NCBI GenBank assembly: GCA_030539295.1
Contig: JAUNSJ010000002.1
Span: 62,001 to 126,000, forward strand
DNA from: Planctomycetia bacterium
GTDB lineage: Bacteria; Planctomycetota; Planctomycetia; Pirellulales; Thermoguttaceae
DNA length: 64,000 nucleotides
Direction of reading: 5' to 3'
Shown: one piece after another, positions 28,090 to 37,192 of the stretch
Layout of the letters: each line of letters begins with the position of its first letter
Numbering within the stretch: position 1 is the stretch's first letter
Notes under the pieces: generated by a model
Told to the model about the DNA's origin: nothing
The model's database searches: none
Seen by the model: only the letters and a program-made list of their open reading frames with translations
Position numbers and translations under genes: made by a program

Positions 28090-29970
28090 CTACGGATTTG
28101 TGGCGGCTGGAATCGTGTCGCGATAGCGCTGGGCCCGATCTTTCTGGCCTGCGTCCGTTGACTCCTTAAGGACAAGGTCGAGTGCGGCACGAAATGCGTT
28201 CGGATCTTCCTTGCGAAGGAAATCGTGATGCGCCAGATCGAGTATGGACTCAAGGACGGCCGACTTCAGTTCAGCATTGTCCGCAAACTCCAGAATATAA
28301 GCCAAAGTTCGCGGGCTACGTACAGCCGAGGCGCGGCGTATAACCAGCGTTTTTTCCTTGGTCCCGCTTGACCAATTCATGGCCTTGCGCAATGACTCAA
28401 GCCGTTCGTCGACCGAAATGGTAATTCCAATCTGGTCGTCCGGGAGCGTCATAACACGAATATAAGCACGCAAAGCCGGAACACGTAATGCCTCCGGCAG
28501 ATCCTTATTTTCAATCAGTGCGACCAAATCGGCGGCCACTTCCGCGTTCGGCCAATTGCACAATCCGCGTACGGCATAGTTCCTTTGGGCACTCTCGCCA
28601 GGCGTGGCCAAAACGTCGCGCAATTTATTGAGTGAGTCGGTTCCGCCAATGCGACCGAGCAGTGGCAGAAGAACAGCCGCGTTGTCCTCATTGAGTCGTT
28701 GCATGACGTGTGACCCGTTCCCCGCCGAAAGGCCGGATATGAGTTTTTCGATTTCATCACGCTCTTTCGCTCCGTCGGTCGCGAGGAGTGCATCCACAAA
28801 AAGAGGAACATCCGTCGCCTTGGCCAATTGCGCCGCCGAAGAGAGTAGGGTAATCCGGTCAGGTCCTTGCACCGATGCTACGCGTTGGAGTAAAAGAGGA
28901 AGTGCCGCGACCAGATTACGATTTGCGGCGATTCGGGCAAGTTGAATCACCGTTACAGTCGCGGGGTCCTGCAATTGAGCGGTAATCGCCGAGTCAAGTT
29001 CGCTCCCCGGATATCGTGTGGCCACGAGCATGACCTGCTGTTCCCATCGCGTCCCGAAGAACCGGGTCAGACCGAGAATATCATCGGGCGTGCCCACCTT
29101 TTCCAGGGCAAAGATCGCGACCGCAACGAGGTCTTCATTATCGGAGTCAAGGGCCTTTCGGGCAAGCGGGAGCAGAGCAGGGTCTTTCCGCACCGTGAGC
29201 GAGGCAAGAGTGCGAACCTGGTCGTCGAGTGAAAAAGAATCATATTGCGCGAGATATTGTTGAACGGCCTCTTCTTCCATCGTGGGAATCGCCATAGGGA
29301 GTTCTGATTCGGACGCAACGGTCAGGTCCACATTAAGCTGAGCCAGAACGCCGGCGAGCAGCTCTTTGCGCCCGGGCGCGGTTACGGTATCAAGTCCCTT
29401 TTGCAGCGCCGCACAGGCAGCAGGCGATTGGATCTCCGCGAGCGCTCTGGCAGCTTCATCGGCCAATCGGATTTCATCGCTGTTGAGTAAGGCGGCCAGA
29501 GCACTGACTTCATCGTCCGTTCCTGTCCAGCCGAGCAGATGCAGAAGCCAGACTTTCGCCTCGAGTTGACCCTCCGTTTGCAGTGCATCAAGCATTTCGC
29601 GATTCGCCTGACGCAAAAGAGCAGACTTCTCCGGCGCGGAGGCCACCTTTAAACAATAGTCCATCCAAGCCGTCTGCGCGGTCTCCATCTTTTGAACCTG
29701 CTCACCATTTGCAAAATCGCTCGGCGTCATGTCGGACAGGTACTGCTCCAGATGAATTTCGGTGTTGGATTCCTGGCCCACAGTTCGATTCACAATGGCA
29801 ACATTCGCAATTGCAACGATCACTAAAGCGAGCGGCAAAGCTCTACTCACAGCGATCCATTTTTTTGACCGTTTTCCCACGCTTGTTCCACAATGGCGCG
29901 TCGTGCAAAATTGTACAGCTAAGGCCGAGAGGAACCGGGACAGCGATTTTGGCAGTAGAAAATTCTTCAT
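28090..29970 (-). CDS. HEAT-repeat protein with N-terminal membrane anchor or signal
   Basis: The frame can be extended to 30093 but would then overlap the preceding gene; ATG 29970 lies 22 nt after that gene's stop and gives MKNFLLPKSLSRF. The 626-residue product has a basic N-terminus, a hydrophobic helix (WIAVSRALPLALVIVAIANVAIVN, about residues 37-60), then helical HEAT-like repeats to the C-terminus (patterns such as EIRLADEAARALAEIQSPAACAALQKGL and RNYAVRGLCNWPNAEVAADLVALI). These scaffolds bind proteins or peptides. It is probably periplasmic or membrane anchored. It follows a Tat-exported oxidoreductase in what looks like a two-gene operon, so it may be its partner, an inference. Confidence 0.75.
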   Translation of the reverse strand: MKNFLLPKSLSRFLSALAVQFCTTRHCGTSVGKRSKKWIAVSRALPLALVIVAIANVAIVNRTVGQESNTEIHLEQYLSDMTPSDFANGEQVQKMETAQTAWMDYCLKVASAPEKSALLRQANREMLDALQTEGQLEAKVWLLHLLGWTGTDDEVSALAALLNSDEIRLADEAARALAEIQSPAACAALQKGLDTVTAPGRKELLAGVLAQLNVDLTVASESELPMAIPTMEEEAVQQYLAQYDSFSLDDQVRTLASLTVRKDPALLPLARKALDSDNEDLVAVAIFALEKVGTPDDILGLTRFFGTRWEQQVMLVATRYPGSELDSAITAQLQDPATVTVIQLARIAANRNLVAALPLLLQRVASVQGPDRITLLSSAAQLAKATDVPLFVDALLATDGAKERDEIEKLISGLSAGNGSHVMQRLNEDNAAVLLPLLGRIGGTDSLNKLRDVLATPGESAQRNYAVRGLCNWPNAEVAADLVALIENKDLPEALRVPALRAYIRVMTLPDDQIGITISVDERLESLRKAMNWSSGTKEKTLVIRRASAVRSPRTLAYILEFADNAELKSAVLESILDLAHHDFLRKEDPNAFRAALDLVLKESTDAGQKDRAQRYRDTIPAATNP

Positions 29971-29992
29971 ATTTTTATTCTCACTTTCTTTT

Positions 29993-31243
29993 TTATTCAC
30001 AGCAAATGGTGTACGGAGCACGTTGCGGACGAACGACCATGCGTTGTGCCTGTGCGTCGCTGGGGAAGCAGTGTGCGTCGGGGTCCCAGTCAAGAGGACG
30101 ATTCAGCTTACAGCAGATGGCGAGTAATTGACACACGGCGGCCGCACGCGAGGCGTATTCAAAATCCTGAAATGGACGCAATCGATTCCGGACACAATAG
30201 GCGAAATCACCCTGGATAGTCGTTTCGCCCCCGTGATAACGCCGGACTTCGACCGCTTTGAGAGGCTTTAATGTACTCTTGCGATGTTCATAAACGCCTT
30301 CCGTCCCAACGAATGTAATATCGTAATCTTCCTGGGACGCGTAATGAACTTTTATTCCGTTTGAGAAGACGAAGGCGGGCCACGGGGCGCCTTCATGCCC
30401 TTTCGGGATGATTTTTACCGGACCGGTATCGTCGAGTCCGAGAACGTAAAGGACACCAGCGAATTTATGTGCCCCCCAGTCGGCGAGAAAACCATTGCCG
30501 TATTCCGTGTAACGCCGCCAGCCGCCACCATAATCCCCGGAGCAACGTTCCGCATTGTAGGGTGCCCACGGTGCCTGGCCCAGCCAGCGGTCCCAGTCCA
30601 TACCTTCCGGAATCGGCTGCTCCGGAAGATAACAATGTTTGGGCGGCAGACCAAGTCCGACAAAGACCTCTTGCACTTCCCCTATGGCTCCACTTTGAAT
30701 GATCGGCGCCATATAACCATAATCGTCCATGACACGCTGACTGCCGCCGGTGCAGACCCGATTGTACTTTCGGGCCGCTGCGACGATCTGACGTCCTTCG
30801 GCCAGAGTGAGCGTCAGAGGTTTTTCACAATAAACATCCTTCCCGGCCCTGCATGCTTCGATTGCAATTTTTGTATGCCAGTGATCTGGCGTGGCGATGA
30901 CCACCGCGTCGATATCAGCCTGGGTCAGGACTTCCTCATACTGGTCGATTATGACCGCGTCTGTATTGCCGAACTGCACCAGTCGCTCCAGGCTCCTTCT
31001 CGCGTGCTCGGAATAACAGTCGCACACCCCGCGCACTTTATACCGACTGTCGCCGTTAAAACCGCCGAGTAACTCATTGCCACGGTTCCCGAGGCCAATA
31101 TGAAAAATGTTAATGCGATTCGCGGGAGAGACGCCTCCATTATAGCCCAAGACGGTGCCCGGCAAGTACAGTGGGAGAGAACATAGAGTGACTCCGGCAG
31201 CGAGAAATTGTCGCCGGCTCATTGCAGGGGATCGTTTTTTCAT
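29993..31243 (-). CDS. Tat-exported Gfo/Idh/MocA-family oxidoreductase
   Basis: The frame is open from 31399, but ATG 31243 has GAAAGG upstream and begins a twin-arginine signal (MSRRQFLAAG, then a hydrophobic core). The 416-residue product has a Rossmann start INIFHIGLGNRGNE, ATPDHWHTKIAIEA, the family EKP motif in DVYCEKPLTL and a C-terminal domain with FLADWGAHKFAG. Enzymes of this family oxidise or reduce sugars with a tightly held NAD(P); Tat export implies that the cofactor is loaded before transport. The substrate is unknown. It is divergent from xylR, and the HEAT-repeat gene follows 22 nt later. Confidence 0.88.
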   Translation of the reverse strand: MKKRSPAMSRRQFLAAGVTLCSLPLYLPGTVLGYNGGVSPANRINIFHIGLGNRGNELLGGFNGDSRYKVRGVCDCYSEHARRSLERLVQFGNTDAVIIDQYEEVLTQADIDAVVIATPDHWHTKIAIEACRAGKDVYCEKPLTLTLAEGRQIVAAARKYNRVCTGGSQRVMDDYGYMAPIIQSGAIGEVQEVFVGLGLPPKHCYLPEQPIPEGMDWDRWLGQAPWAPYNAERCSGDYGGGWRRYTEYGNGFLADWGAHKFAGVLYVLGLDDTGPVKIIPKGHEGAPWPAFVFSNGIKVHYASQEDYDITFVGTEGVYEHRKSTLKPLKAVEVRRYHGGETTIQGDFAYCVRNRLRPFQDFEYASRAAAVCQLLAICCKLNRPLDWDPDAHCFPSDAQAQRMVVRPQRAPYTICCE

Positions 31244-31390
31244 AAAAAACCTTTCTTTTGTGTTAGGGTTCCGATATTCCGTTGGCCCGTCGCTTTCAGC
31301 GTAGATTCCTACCGGTTCGCTTAACCAGGCCTCCCATGACAGGAAAGCCGCCAGATTGAGTAAATTTCTAATTCTGGCACGACTCCGGGC

Positions 31391-31419
31391 TTGACACAAT
31401 ACTGCTTATGATATAAAGT
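31391..31419 (+). promoter_or_regulatory. sigma-70 promoter for xylR-xylA
   Basis: A consensus TTGACA is followed by either TATAAA after 15 nt or TAAAGT after 17 nt. Predicted start near 31426, about 140 nt before GTG 31566. Confidence 0.6.
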
Positions 31420-31455
31420 TTCTTGCATGATGTCAATGTTTTTTATTCGTGATAA

Positions 31456-31483
31456 GCGCAAAAATATTCCAATTCTGCGCAAA
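31456..31483 (+). promoter_or_regulatory. candidate XylR operator (direct repeat, 21-bp period)
   Basis: GCGCAAA occurs at 31456-31462 and again at 31477-31483, a spacing of 21 bp or two helical turns in the same orientation. AraC-family dimers commonly bind such direct repeats. The site lies downstream of the promoter, which would suit autorepression. Confidence 0.45.
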
Positions 31484-31565
31484 GGCGGACAGAAACGGAC
31501 TTACGTACCTTGATTTTATACGACGGCTTTGTACAATAGCGAACAGTAGAGGAAAGGGAATTATT

Positions 31566-32741
31566 GTGTCCTGGAAGAAAACACGAATTATTCTGCTGAT
31601 AGAAACGGCCAATGAATATGGGCGTGGTATCCTGCGTGGAATCGCCAACTTCGCGGGTCAGCATGAAGACTGGGAAGTTTTACTTACGCCCGGCGGTATT
31701 GAGCAACTTTCCGTGCCGTTCCGACGCTGGGGCGGTTCGGGAATCATTGCCCGTGCGGAAACGAAGGAGCTGGAAGAAGCGTTGATTCGCGCGCGAGTTC
31801 CCCTTGTCCTCATTGACCTGTCGGGAGAACAAGCGGCATCGCGTCATCCATTCTCCCGGCATTGCCAGTTGCAATCGAATTCCGTGGCAATAGCCACAAT
31901 GGCGTTTGAGCATTTGACGGGCCTGGGCCTTTCGCATTACGGATATGCAGGCTATCGCCGGCGCTACTGGTCTCAGGTGCGTCAGGAAACGTTTGCCGGA
32001 CGCGTCTGCGAGGCGGGGTTTTCCTGTGAAGTCTTTCAGGCGAATGCCCAGGGAACTCGATTATCCGCATCGTCGCAACAGCGATTGACCGCCTGGCTCC
32101 GCAAGCTTCCCAAACCGATCGGCATCATGGCGTGTAACGACGAGATGGGACGCGACCTTTTGGCCGCCTGCTGGAGTGTTGGGATACGCGTTCCGGAGGA
32201 GGTCGCCGTTATTGGAGTCGATAACGACGAACTGCTTTGCGATTTATGCAATCCATCGCTGACAAGTATACAAATGAATACGGAGAAGGCCGGGTTTGAA
32301 GCCGCTTCTCTCTTGAACGACATGATAAACGAAGGGAAAACGCGTGCCCAACGTATTCCGGTTGATCCCCTTTGGGTGGTGGGCCGAAATTCGACCCGGG
32401 TGATTGTCTCGCACGATTCGGACGTTGCCCGGGCCATAAAATTCATTCACGAATTTTTTGGACGGGCCATTTCCGTTAAGGACGTCGTGGACCATGTCGC
32501 CATTTCGCGGCGGTCCCTGGAACTGCGTTTTCGCAAAGTCACCGGTCACACGCTCCTGGACGAGATACGGCAATCACGTCTGCTCAAGGCAAAACGTCTG
32601 CTTTTGGAGACCGATATGGGAATTGCGCAGGTTGCCCGGGAGTCCGGATTTACTTCCTCCGGATACATGATTCAGACCTTTCGCGATACATTGAATACAA
32701 CGCCTGTTCGTTTTCGTAATTCGGAGCGATTGGGCAAATAA
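31566..32741 (+). CDS. xylR: XylR-type transcription regulator (PBP-like sensor, AraC DNA-binding domain)
   Basis: GTG 31566 is chosen because AGGAAAGGG precedes it and the protein then starts at the family position (KKTRIILLIETANEYGRGILRGI). The 391 residues comprise a LacI/ribose-binding-protein-like ligand domain (about 1-270; MACNDEMGRDLLAACWSVGIRVPEEVAVIGVDN) and a C-terminal AraC-type double helix-turn-helix (about 285-385; ISVKDVVDHVAISRRSLELRFRKVTG and IAQVARESGFTSSGYMIQTFRDTL). E. coli XylR has this layout and activates xylose genes with D-xylose. xylA follows after 42 nt, supporting xylose as the ligand. A possible operator lies in its own leader. Confidence 0.9.
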   Translation: MSWKKTRIILLIETANEYGRGILRGIANFAGQHEDWEVLLTPGGIEQLSVPFRRWGGSGIIARAETKELEEALIRARVPLVLIDLSGEQAASRHPFSRHCQLQSNSVAIATMAFEHLTGLGLSHYGYAGYRRRYWSQVRQETFAGRVCEAGFSCEVFQANAQGTRLSASSQQRLTAWLRKLPKPIGIMACNDEMGRDLLAACWSVGIRVPEEVAVIGVDNDELLCDLCNPSLTSIQMNTEKAGFEAASLLNDMINEGKTRAQRIPVDPLWVVGRNSTRVIVSHDSDVARAIKFIHEFFGRAISVKDVVDHVAISRRSLELRFRKVTGHTLLDEIRQSRLLKAKRLLLETDMGIAQVARESGFTSSGYMIQTFRDTLNTTPVRFRNSERLGK

Positions 32742-32783
32742 CCCACTCTTTACACAAAAATTTATAAGTATAAAGGAGAACAC

Positions 32784-34097
32784 ATGACTGCGTTTGCTAA
32801 TGTAAGCCCGGTTCCATTTGAAGGACCGGACTCAAAAAATCCTCTTGCATTTCGCTACTACAACGCGGAGGAACTCGTCGAAGGGAAATCCATGCGTGAC
32901 CACTTGCGATTCTCGTGCGCCTTTTGGCACACGATGCGTATGAACGGTGCGGACCCGTTCGGAAGTCCGACCATGTCGCGGCCTTGGGATACCGGCGACG
33001 ATTCCCTTGAAAACGCGCAAAATCGGGTTCGCGTCTTCTTTGAATTTTGCGAAAAAGTGAATATTCCTTTTTATTGTATTCACGACCGCGATGTAGCGCC
33101 CGAGGGTCAGAGTCTGGCGGAAACCAATCGCAATCTCGACGCCGTCGTCAAAGTGTTTAAGGAGGAGTCGTCCCGCACGGGAATTCAAATGCTCTGGGGT
33201 ACCGCTAACATGTTCGGCAATCCCCGGTTTATGCACGGAGCCGCGACAAGCTGCAACGCCGACGCATTTGCTTATGCCGCTGCCCAGGTCAAAAAAATGC
33301 TCGAAGTCACCCAAGAGCTTGGGGGCGCTGGGTACACGTTCTGGGGCGGCCGGGAAGGTTATCAGTGCCTCTGGAATACCGATATGAAACGGGAAATGGA
33401 GCATTTGGCAATTTTTATGCACATGGCTGTCGACTACGCCAAGGAAATCGGATTTACCGGTCAGTTCTATTTCGAACCAAAACCGAAAGAACCGACCAAG
33501 CACCAGTACGATTATGATTCCGCCGCGTGTATTAACTTCCTCCGTGCTTACGAACTTGACAAATACGTTAAAATGAATATTGAAACGAACCATGCGACTC
33601 TGGCAGGGCACAACGTTGAGCATGAGCTGGACTATGCAGGCAGTCAGGGGTTCCTCGGCTCCGTCGACGCCAACTCCGGCGATATGCTCTTGGGCTGGGA
33701 TACCGACCAGTTCCCAACCGATGTGGCCATGACTACAAAAATGATGCTCATCATACTCAAATACGGTGGCTTTACAACCGGCGGTCTGAACTTCGATGCC
33801 AAGGTAAGACGCGAAAGTTTCGAGCCAATCGACCTGTTTTATGCCCATATTGGCGGGATGGATGCTTTTGCCAAAGGCCTCAAAGTGGCCGCCGCTTTGC
33901 GTGCGTCAGGCGAATTCGACGCTCTGCTCCGACATCGCTACGCCACATGGGACTCCGGAATCGGCGCGGAAATCGAAGCTCAAAAGCATAATTTCCGCTC
34001 CCTTAGCGAATACATGCTCAACAAAGGGGAAATCTCACCCAATACAAGTGGGCATCAGGAACTTTGTGAAAATCTATTGAATCGATATTTGTTCTAA
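32784..34097 (+). CDS. xylA: xylose isomerase
   Basis: The 437-residue length is that of class II xylose isomerases, which convert D-xylose to D-xylulose with two divalent metal ions in the cytoplasm. Signatures are the catalytic His100 in YCIHDRD, the family motif FWGGREGY, and the metal-binding region [25 protein letters not shown] lies 7 nt before the ATG. The gene is 42 nt after xylR and is probably cotranscribed with it. A terminator follows at 34137. A xylulokinase gene is not seen nearby. Confidence 0.96.
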   Translation: MTAFANVSPVPFEGPDSKNPLAFRYYNAEELVEGKSMRDHLRFSCAFWHTMRMNGADPFGSPTMSRPWDTGDDSLENAQNRVRVFFEFCEKVNIPFYCIHDRDVAPEGQSLAETNRNLDAVVKVFKEESSRTGIQMLWGTANMFGNPRFMHGAATSCNADAFAYAAAQVKKMLEVTQELGGAGYTFWGGREGYQCLWNTDMKREMEHLAIFMHMAVDYAKEIGFTGQFYFEPKPKEPTKHQYDYDSAACINFLRAYELDKYVKMNIETNHATLAGHNVEHELDYAGSQGFLGSVDANSGDMLLGWDTDQFPTDVAMTTKMMLIILKYGGFTTGGLNFDAKVRRESFEPIDLFYAHIGGMDAFAKGLKVAAALRASGEFDALLRHRYATWDSGIGAEIEAQKHNFRSLSEYMLNKGEISPNTSGHQELCENLLNRYLF

Positions 34098-34136
34098 TAG
34101 TATATTTTCGTTAAGAATAAATATTCCCGTTACACA

Positions 34137-34192
34137 CTGCCGCGAGGAACCTCCTTTTGGACTCCTCCCTGCGGCAGGGAAATATTTTTTTG
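34137..34192 (+). terminator. intrinsic terminator after xylA
   Basis: Stem CTGCCGC/GCGGCAG extended by GAGGA/TCCTC with a 3-nt bulge, followed by GGGAAATATTTTTTT. Confidence 0.75.
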
Positions 34193-34210
34193 TAAAAAAA
34201 GTCCCAATTT

Positions 34211-34234
34211 CCGGAAATCCGATTGCATTTCCGG
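34211..34234. promoter_or_regulatory. palindromic operator candidate
   Basis: CCGGAAAT, 8 nt, ATTTCCGG: a perfect 8-bp inverted repeat of 24 bp in total. It covers the -35 box of the promoter at 34223-34251, where a bound dimer would block polymerase. Confidence 0.5.
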
Positions 34235-34251
34235 TGAAGATATGTTAAAAT
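34223..34251 (+). promoter_or_regulatory. extended -10 promoter for the second Tat-exported oxidoreductase
   Basis: TTGCAT, 17 nt, TAAAAT, with TG one base before the -10 box (TGTTAAAAT). The weak -35 box lies inside the palindrome at 34211-34234. Confidence 0.5.
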
Positions 34252-34441
34252 GGAATCATTCCGTCCGGGAAGAAGGCAAGAGTGTGTTTTTACCACTTAA
34301 TGTGTCTGTATTTCCCATTTTACCCCCCCACCAGATCCTCTATAGAATATAATGGTCCTATTTGTTTTCCGCAGAAAGGAACAATCCGCATTGGACTTTG
34401 GAAAACAGCACGGTTGGTCCATTATCTGAAAGGAAGTCTCT

Positions 34442-35905
34442 ATGTTCCATCGAATTTCACGTCGTCGTTTTGTCCAAGCAGGAACCATTGCCGGTGCGGG
34501 TTTTCTCGTCGCATTCGGTAACAACAAGAAGCAAGCCCGGGCAAGTGCTCTGCAAAGTATTGCCGTGGCAGGAATTGGAGTCGGTGGTAAAGGAACGGGC
34601 GATATAGAGCAGGCTGGGTACTACGGTAAGGTCGTTGCCCTGTGCGATACCGACCGCAATATCCTCGACGGCATGGCCCAGCGGTTTGACAGTCCTCGCA
34701 CCTTTACCGACTATCGCGACTTGTTTGCCGAGATGGACGATAAAATAGATGCCTGTACGGTCAGTACGCCCGACCATATGCACGCCGTGCAATCGGCCGC
34801 GGCTATGAAACTTGGCAAGCATGTCTATACACAGAAACCACTTACGCGAAGTATAACCGAAGCGCGATTTCTGGGTCGTCTTGCCAAGGAAAAGGGCGTC
34901 TGTACCCAAATGGGTAATCAAGGCAGTGTGGAAGATTGGCTGCGGAAAGAAGCCGCCCTCTATCGAGCCGGGGTGGTTGGCCAGGTGCAGGAGATTCATA
35001 TTTGGACGAATCGACCCATTTGGCCTCAAGCTCCGAATCGTGGCGTTACTATGGCCCAGTTCTCCGAAGAAATGACGGCCACTGACCCCGAAAATGCTGA
35101 AGAACTCATTCAGGAGAAGAAACAGCAGGTGGAAGCCGCGCTTGGCGTCGTCGACTGGGAGCATTGGCTGGGCGTTTCCCCGAAACGGGAATACTGGCCC
35201 GGCGTTTATCATCCGTTTGCCTGGCGAGGATGGTGGGATTTCGGGACCGGAGCTTTGGGCGATATCGCTTGTCATTCCTTTAACCTGTTCTGTAAAGGGC
35301 TGGACTTAAAGAATCCGGTGCGTGCCGTGGCAACGACCAGTGGTCACGACTTCAACAGTTTTCCGAGCTCAAGCGTTGTCGAAATTGATTTCGCTGAAAA
35401 TGAATGCCGCGGCCCGGTCAAATTCTTCTGGTACGATGCCAAGCAGACTCCGTCTCTGGAACTGACCAAGAAATATGCCCTGCCAGATTACGACCCCAAC
35501 GGCGGCGCTCTCGTTATTGGTGATAAAGGCGCAAGTCTCTATGGCCAATTCAAGGCCGAAGGCGGAACTGACCTGCCTGTGCCAGAGGTGGAATTCGAGA
35601 TTGCGCCGATTGACGACGAGAAACGAGGTGGTGACGCTCGTCATAAGTTTGAATGGATGCAGGCAATAAGCGAGAACCGTCCGGAACTTTGCTGGTCCAA
35701 CTTTCCGGAGCAGGCGGGTCCGCTCACCGAAAGTGTTCTTCTGGGGAATTTGGCGACTTGGACCGCGTACAAACCGAACGTGCAGGGCGAAGTCATCTGC
35801 TGGGACCCGGTCAATGCGAAGATCACGAACGCCGCGGAGATTACCACGCCCGGCCTGGACAAGGTTTTGACCCCGAAATATGAAGACGGCTATTCGCTGG
35901 AATAA
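34442..35905 (+). CDS. Tat-exported Gfo/Idh/MocA-family oxidoreductase
   Basis: GAAAGGAAG precedes the ATG. The 487-residue protein starts with a twin-arginine signal (ISRRRFVQAG, then GTIAGAGFLVAF). The Rossmann start is IAVAGIGVGGKGTGDI, followed by CDTDRN, STPDHMHAVQSA and VYTQKPLTRSITEAR, where Gln replaces the Glu of the usual EKP; from memory this QKP form defines a subfamily common in planctomycetes. The region GVCTQMGNQG and a long insert with GRGVTM-type loops also fit that subfamily. It probably acts on sugars in the periplasm. It has its own promoter and a possible operator, suggesting control separate from xylRA. Confidence 0.88.
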   Translation: MFHRISRRRFVQAGTIAGAGFLVAFGNNKKQARASALQSIAVAGIGVGGKGTGDIEQAGYYGKVVALCDTDRNILDGMAQRFDSPRTFTDYRDLFAEMDDKIDACTVSTPDHMHAVQSAAAMKLGKHVYTQKPLTRSITEARFLGRLAKEKGVCTQMGNQGSVEDWLRKEAALYRAGVVGQVQEIHIWTNRPIWPQAPNRGVTMAQFSEEMTATDPENAEELIQEKKQQVEAALGVVDWEHWLGVSPKREYWPGVYHPFAWRGWWDFGTGALGDIACHSFNLFCKGLDLKNPVRAVATTSGHDFNSFPSSSVVEIDFAENECRGPVKFFWYDAKQTPSLELTKKYALPDYDPNGGALVIGDKGASLYGQFKAEGGTDLPVPEVEFEIAPIDDEKRGGDARHKFEWMQAISENRPELCWSNFPEQAGPLTESVLLGNLATWTAYKPNVQGEVICWDPVNAKITNAAEITTPGLDKVLTPKYEDGYSLE

Positions 35906-35918
35906 AATTTGTGACGAA

Positions 35919-35955
35919 CGGGGCGAAGCTGTCAGGTCTTGTGACTCACGCCCCG
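35919..35955. terminator. hairpin after the oxidoreductase gene
   Basis: 7-bp stem CGGGGCG/CGCCCCG with a 23-nt loop, 14 nt after the stop. There is no U tract, so this is a weak call. Confidence 0.35.
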
Positions 35956-35981
35956 CTCGCTATTGACTTTCCTTCGTTCGC

Positions 35982-36320
35982 TTATTCGTTACGCTCGGCG
36001 TTGATTATTTCATAAACGTCTTGCAGCGAATTCCACTGAATAATAACGCGAAGTCCTCTCTGGAGCGTCTCGCCTGGCCGGGCCAGCGGCGCGTGGCACG
36101 TGTAATTGTGGGCACCCACGACACAGGTAGCAATTGCGTCTCGCGCCCCGTTCTGCACAAAATCTTCTTTAATAAGGGCGACCATATGTCCCAGTTTTTT
36201 GGAATACCGGCTACGCCCCGGTACCGGTTGCCGGATCTGCTGCTGATTCCTGTATTCTGAAAGTGACCCGGACTCAACGATACGGCGACAGGTTGCTTTG
36301 GTAAACTTTAAGGTTGGCAT
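35982..36320 (-). CDS. small hypothetical protein
   Basis: A 112-residue frame read leftwards, in a stretch with no competing gene. AGAGGTCC lies about 10 nt before ATG 36320, and a plausible minus-strand promoter (TTGTTT, 17 nt, TACACT) lies at 36404-36432. The product is basic at the N-terminus (TKATCRRIVES) and has a compact second half (GHMVALIKEDFVQNGAR, VVGAHNYTCHAPLARPGE, LRVIIQWNSLQDVYEII). No signal peptide, membrane helix or known domain was recognised. It may be a small soluble regulator, but no function is proposed. The evidence is start context and an open frame only. Confidence 0.5.
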   Translation of the reverse strand: MPTLKFTKATCRRIVESGSLSEYRNQQQIRQPVPGRSRYSKKLGHMVALIKEDFVQNGARDAIATCVVGAHNYTCHAPLARPGETLQRGLRVIIQWNSLQDVYEIINAERNE

Positions 36321-36634
36321 AATGAACGGACCTCTACGTGAATTAGGAAATCTTGTGAGTAAGAATCCGCGGAAGCGTTCATGCCCCGCAGAAAACGTCG
36401 TTCAGTGTATAAGAGATAAAATACACAAACAAGGCAATTGCAAGTGAATATTCCCTTCTTTCTCTGATAAGATACGCCGATATTTCCTTGTAGGCTGCAC
36501 GCTTATTTTCACGATTTTTCGAAAAAATTCCCTTTTTTGCCTAAAAAAATCGGAAAGAACCGTGCTCTCATGTGTGTAGTATTAAAACAGGCAGGTAGAA
36601 ACTTGCCGAAAGGAGTTCCTGGGAGGGATTGATT
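36321..36634. other. intergenic region upstream of the sigma-factor operon
   Basis: A 314-nt AT-rich gap. A plausible leftward promoter is noted for the small gene. For the rightward operon no housekeeping promoter stands out; GGAAAGAACC near 36551-36560 and TATTAA about 20 nt later could be an ECF-type promoter, which would mean autoregulation. This is weak. Confidence 0.35.
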
Positions 36635-37192
36635 GTGCCGAATGACAAGAAATTGAAAGCGCAAGAGCAGGCGAGTCAGCTGTTTTTGGACAACTATGGT
36701 CTCGTGCGCCAGACGGCGTTCGAAGCGGCGCCCTCACTGGATCTCATTGACGATATCGTTAATGAAACGTTCCTGTACTTTATTGAAAAGGCGGAAACTT
36801 GGGATTATAACGAAAAAATTCAACCTCTTTTGCGTACCGTAACGCAAAATATTGGCAAACGAATGTGGCGAGAGCATTTGAGGAAACTCCCGGAGGCTTA
36901 TGTACGCATTGCCGAAAGCGCGCAAGCGGTCCTGTCGGAGTCCACTTTTCTAAGCGACCAAGTTCATCATGAGTCGAAAATGACCGCACTGAATCTTTGT
37001 ATCCAGAAGCTGCCCCAGAAAACACGCGATGTCGTTGAAACGCATTACCTGCATCAGATTCCCGTCGTTGAAATTGCCCGGCGAACCGGACAGAGTCTAT
37101 CCACTCTGTATAAAATCCTTCTTTCCGCCCGACGCATGTTGCACGACTGCGTTATGAATGCATTGTATGGAGAATGGACTCATGACGAATAA
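36635..37192 (+). CDS. ECF-type sigma-70 family RNA polymerase sigma factor
   Basis: GTG 36635 is chosen over TTG 36629 because GGGAGGG lies 7 nt before it. The 185-residue protein has only regions 2 and 4, as in ECF sigma factors: LFLDNYGLVRQTAFEAAPSLDLIDDIVNETFLYF, then LRTVTQNIGKRMWREHLRK, and region 4 with LPQKTRDVVETHYLHQIPVVEIARRTGQSLSTLYKIL. It resembles the planctomycete/verrucomicrobial sigma group found beside FecR-like proteins. Its last 11 nt overlap the start of the FecR/LamG gene, so production of the two is coupled. The overlap and the operon suggest that the next protein controls it. Confidence 0.87.
   Translation: MPNDKKLKAQEQASQLFLDNYGLVRQTAFEAAPSLDLIDDIVNETFLYFIEKAETWDYNEKIQPLLRTVTQNIGKRMWREHLRKLPEAYVRIAESAQAVLSESTFLSDQVHHESKMTALNLCIQKLPQKTRDVVETHYLHQIPVVEIARRTGQSLSTLYKILLSARRMLHDCVMNALYGEWTHDE

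Larger units (their letters stand above)
31244..31565. other. divergent regulatory region between oxidoreductase and xylR
   Basis: A 322-nt region without a gene. It contains a plus-strand sigma-70 promoter (31391-31419) and a direct repeat suited to an AraC-type regulator (31456-31483). No clear promoter was seen for the leftward gene. Confidence 0.55.
34098..34441. other. intergenic region with terminator, palindrome and promoter
   Basis: This 344-nt gap has no gene. From left to right it holds the xylA terminator (34137-34192), a palindrome overlapping an extended -10 promoter (34211-34251), and a leader of about 185 nt. A second TATAAT at 34348-34353 has no good -35 box. Confidence 0.55.

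Noticed and set aside
36551-36585. Possible ECF-type autoregulatory promoter (GGAAAGAACC and TATTAA).
   Set aside because: Too short and degenerate to support as a feature without a known consensus for this sigma factor; mentioned only in the region note.
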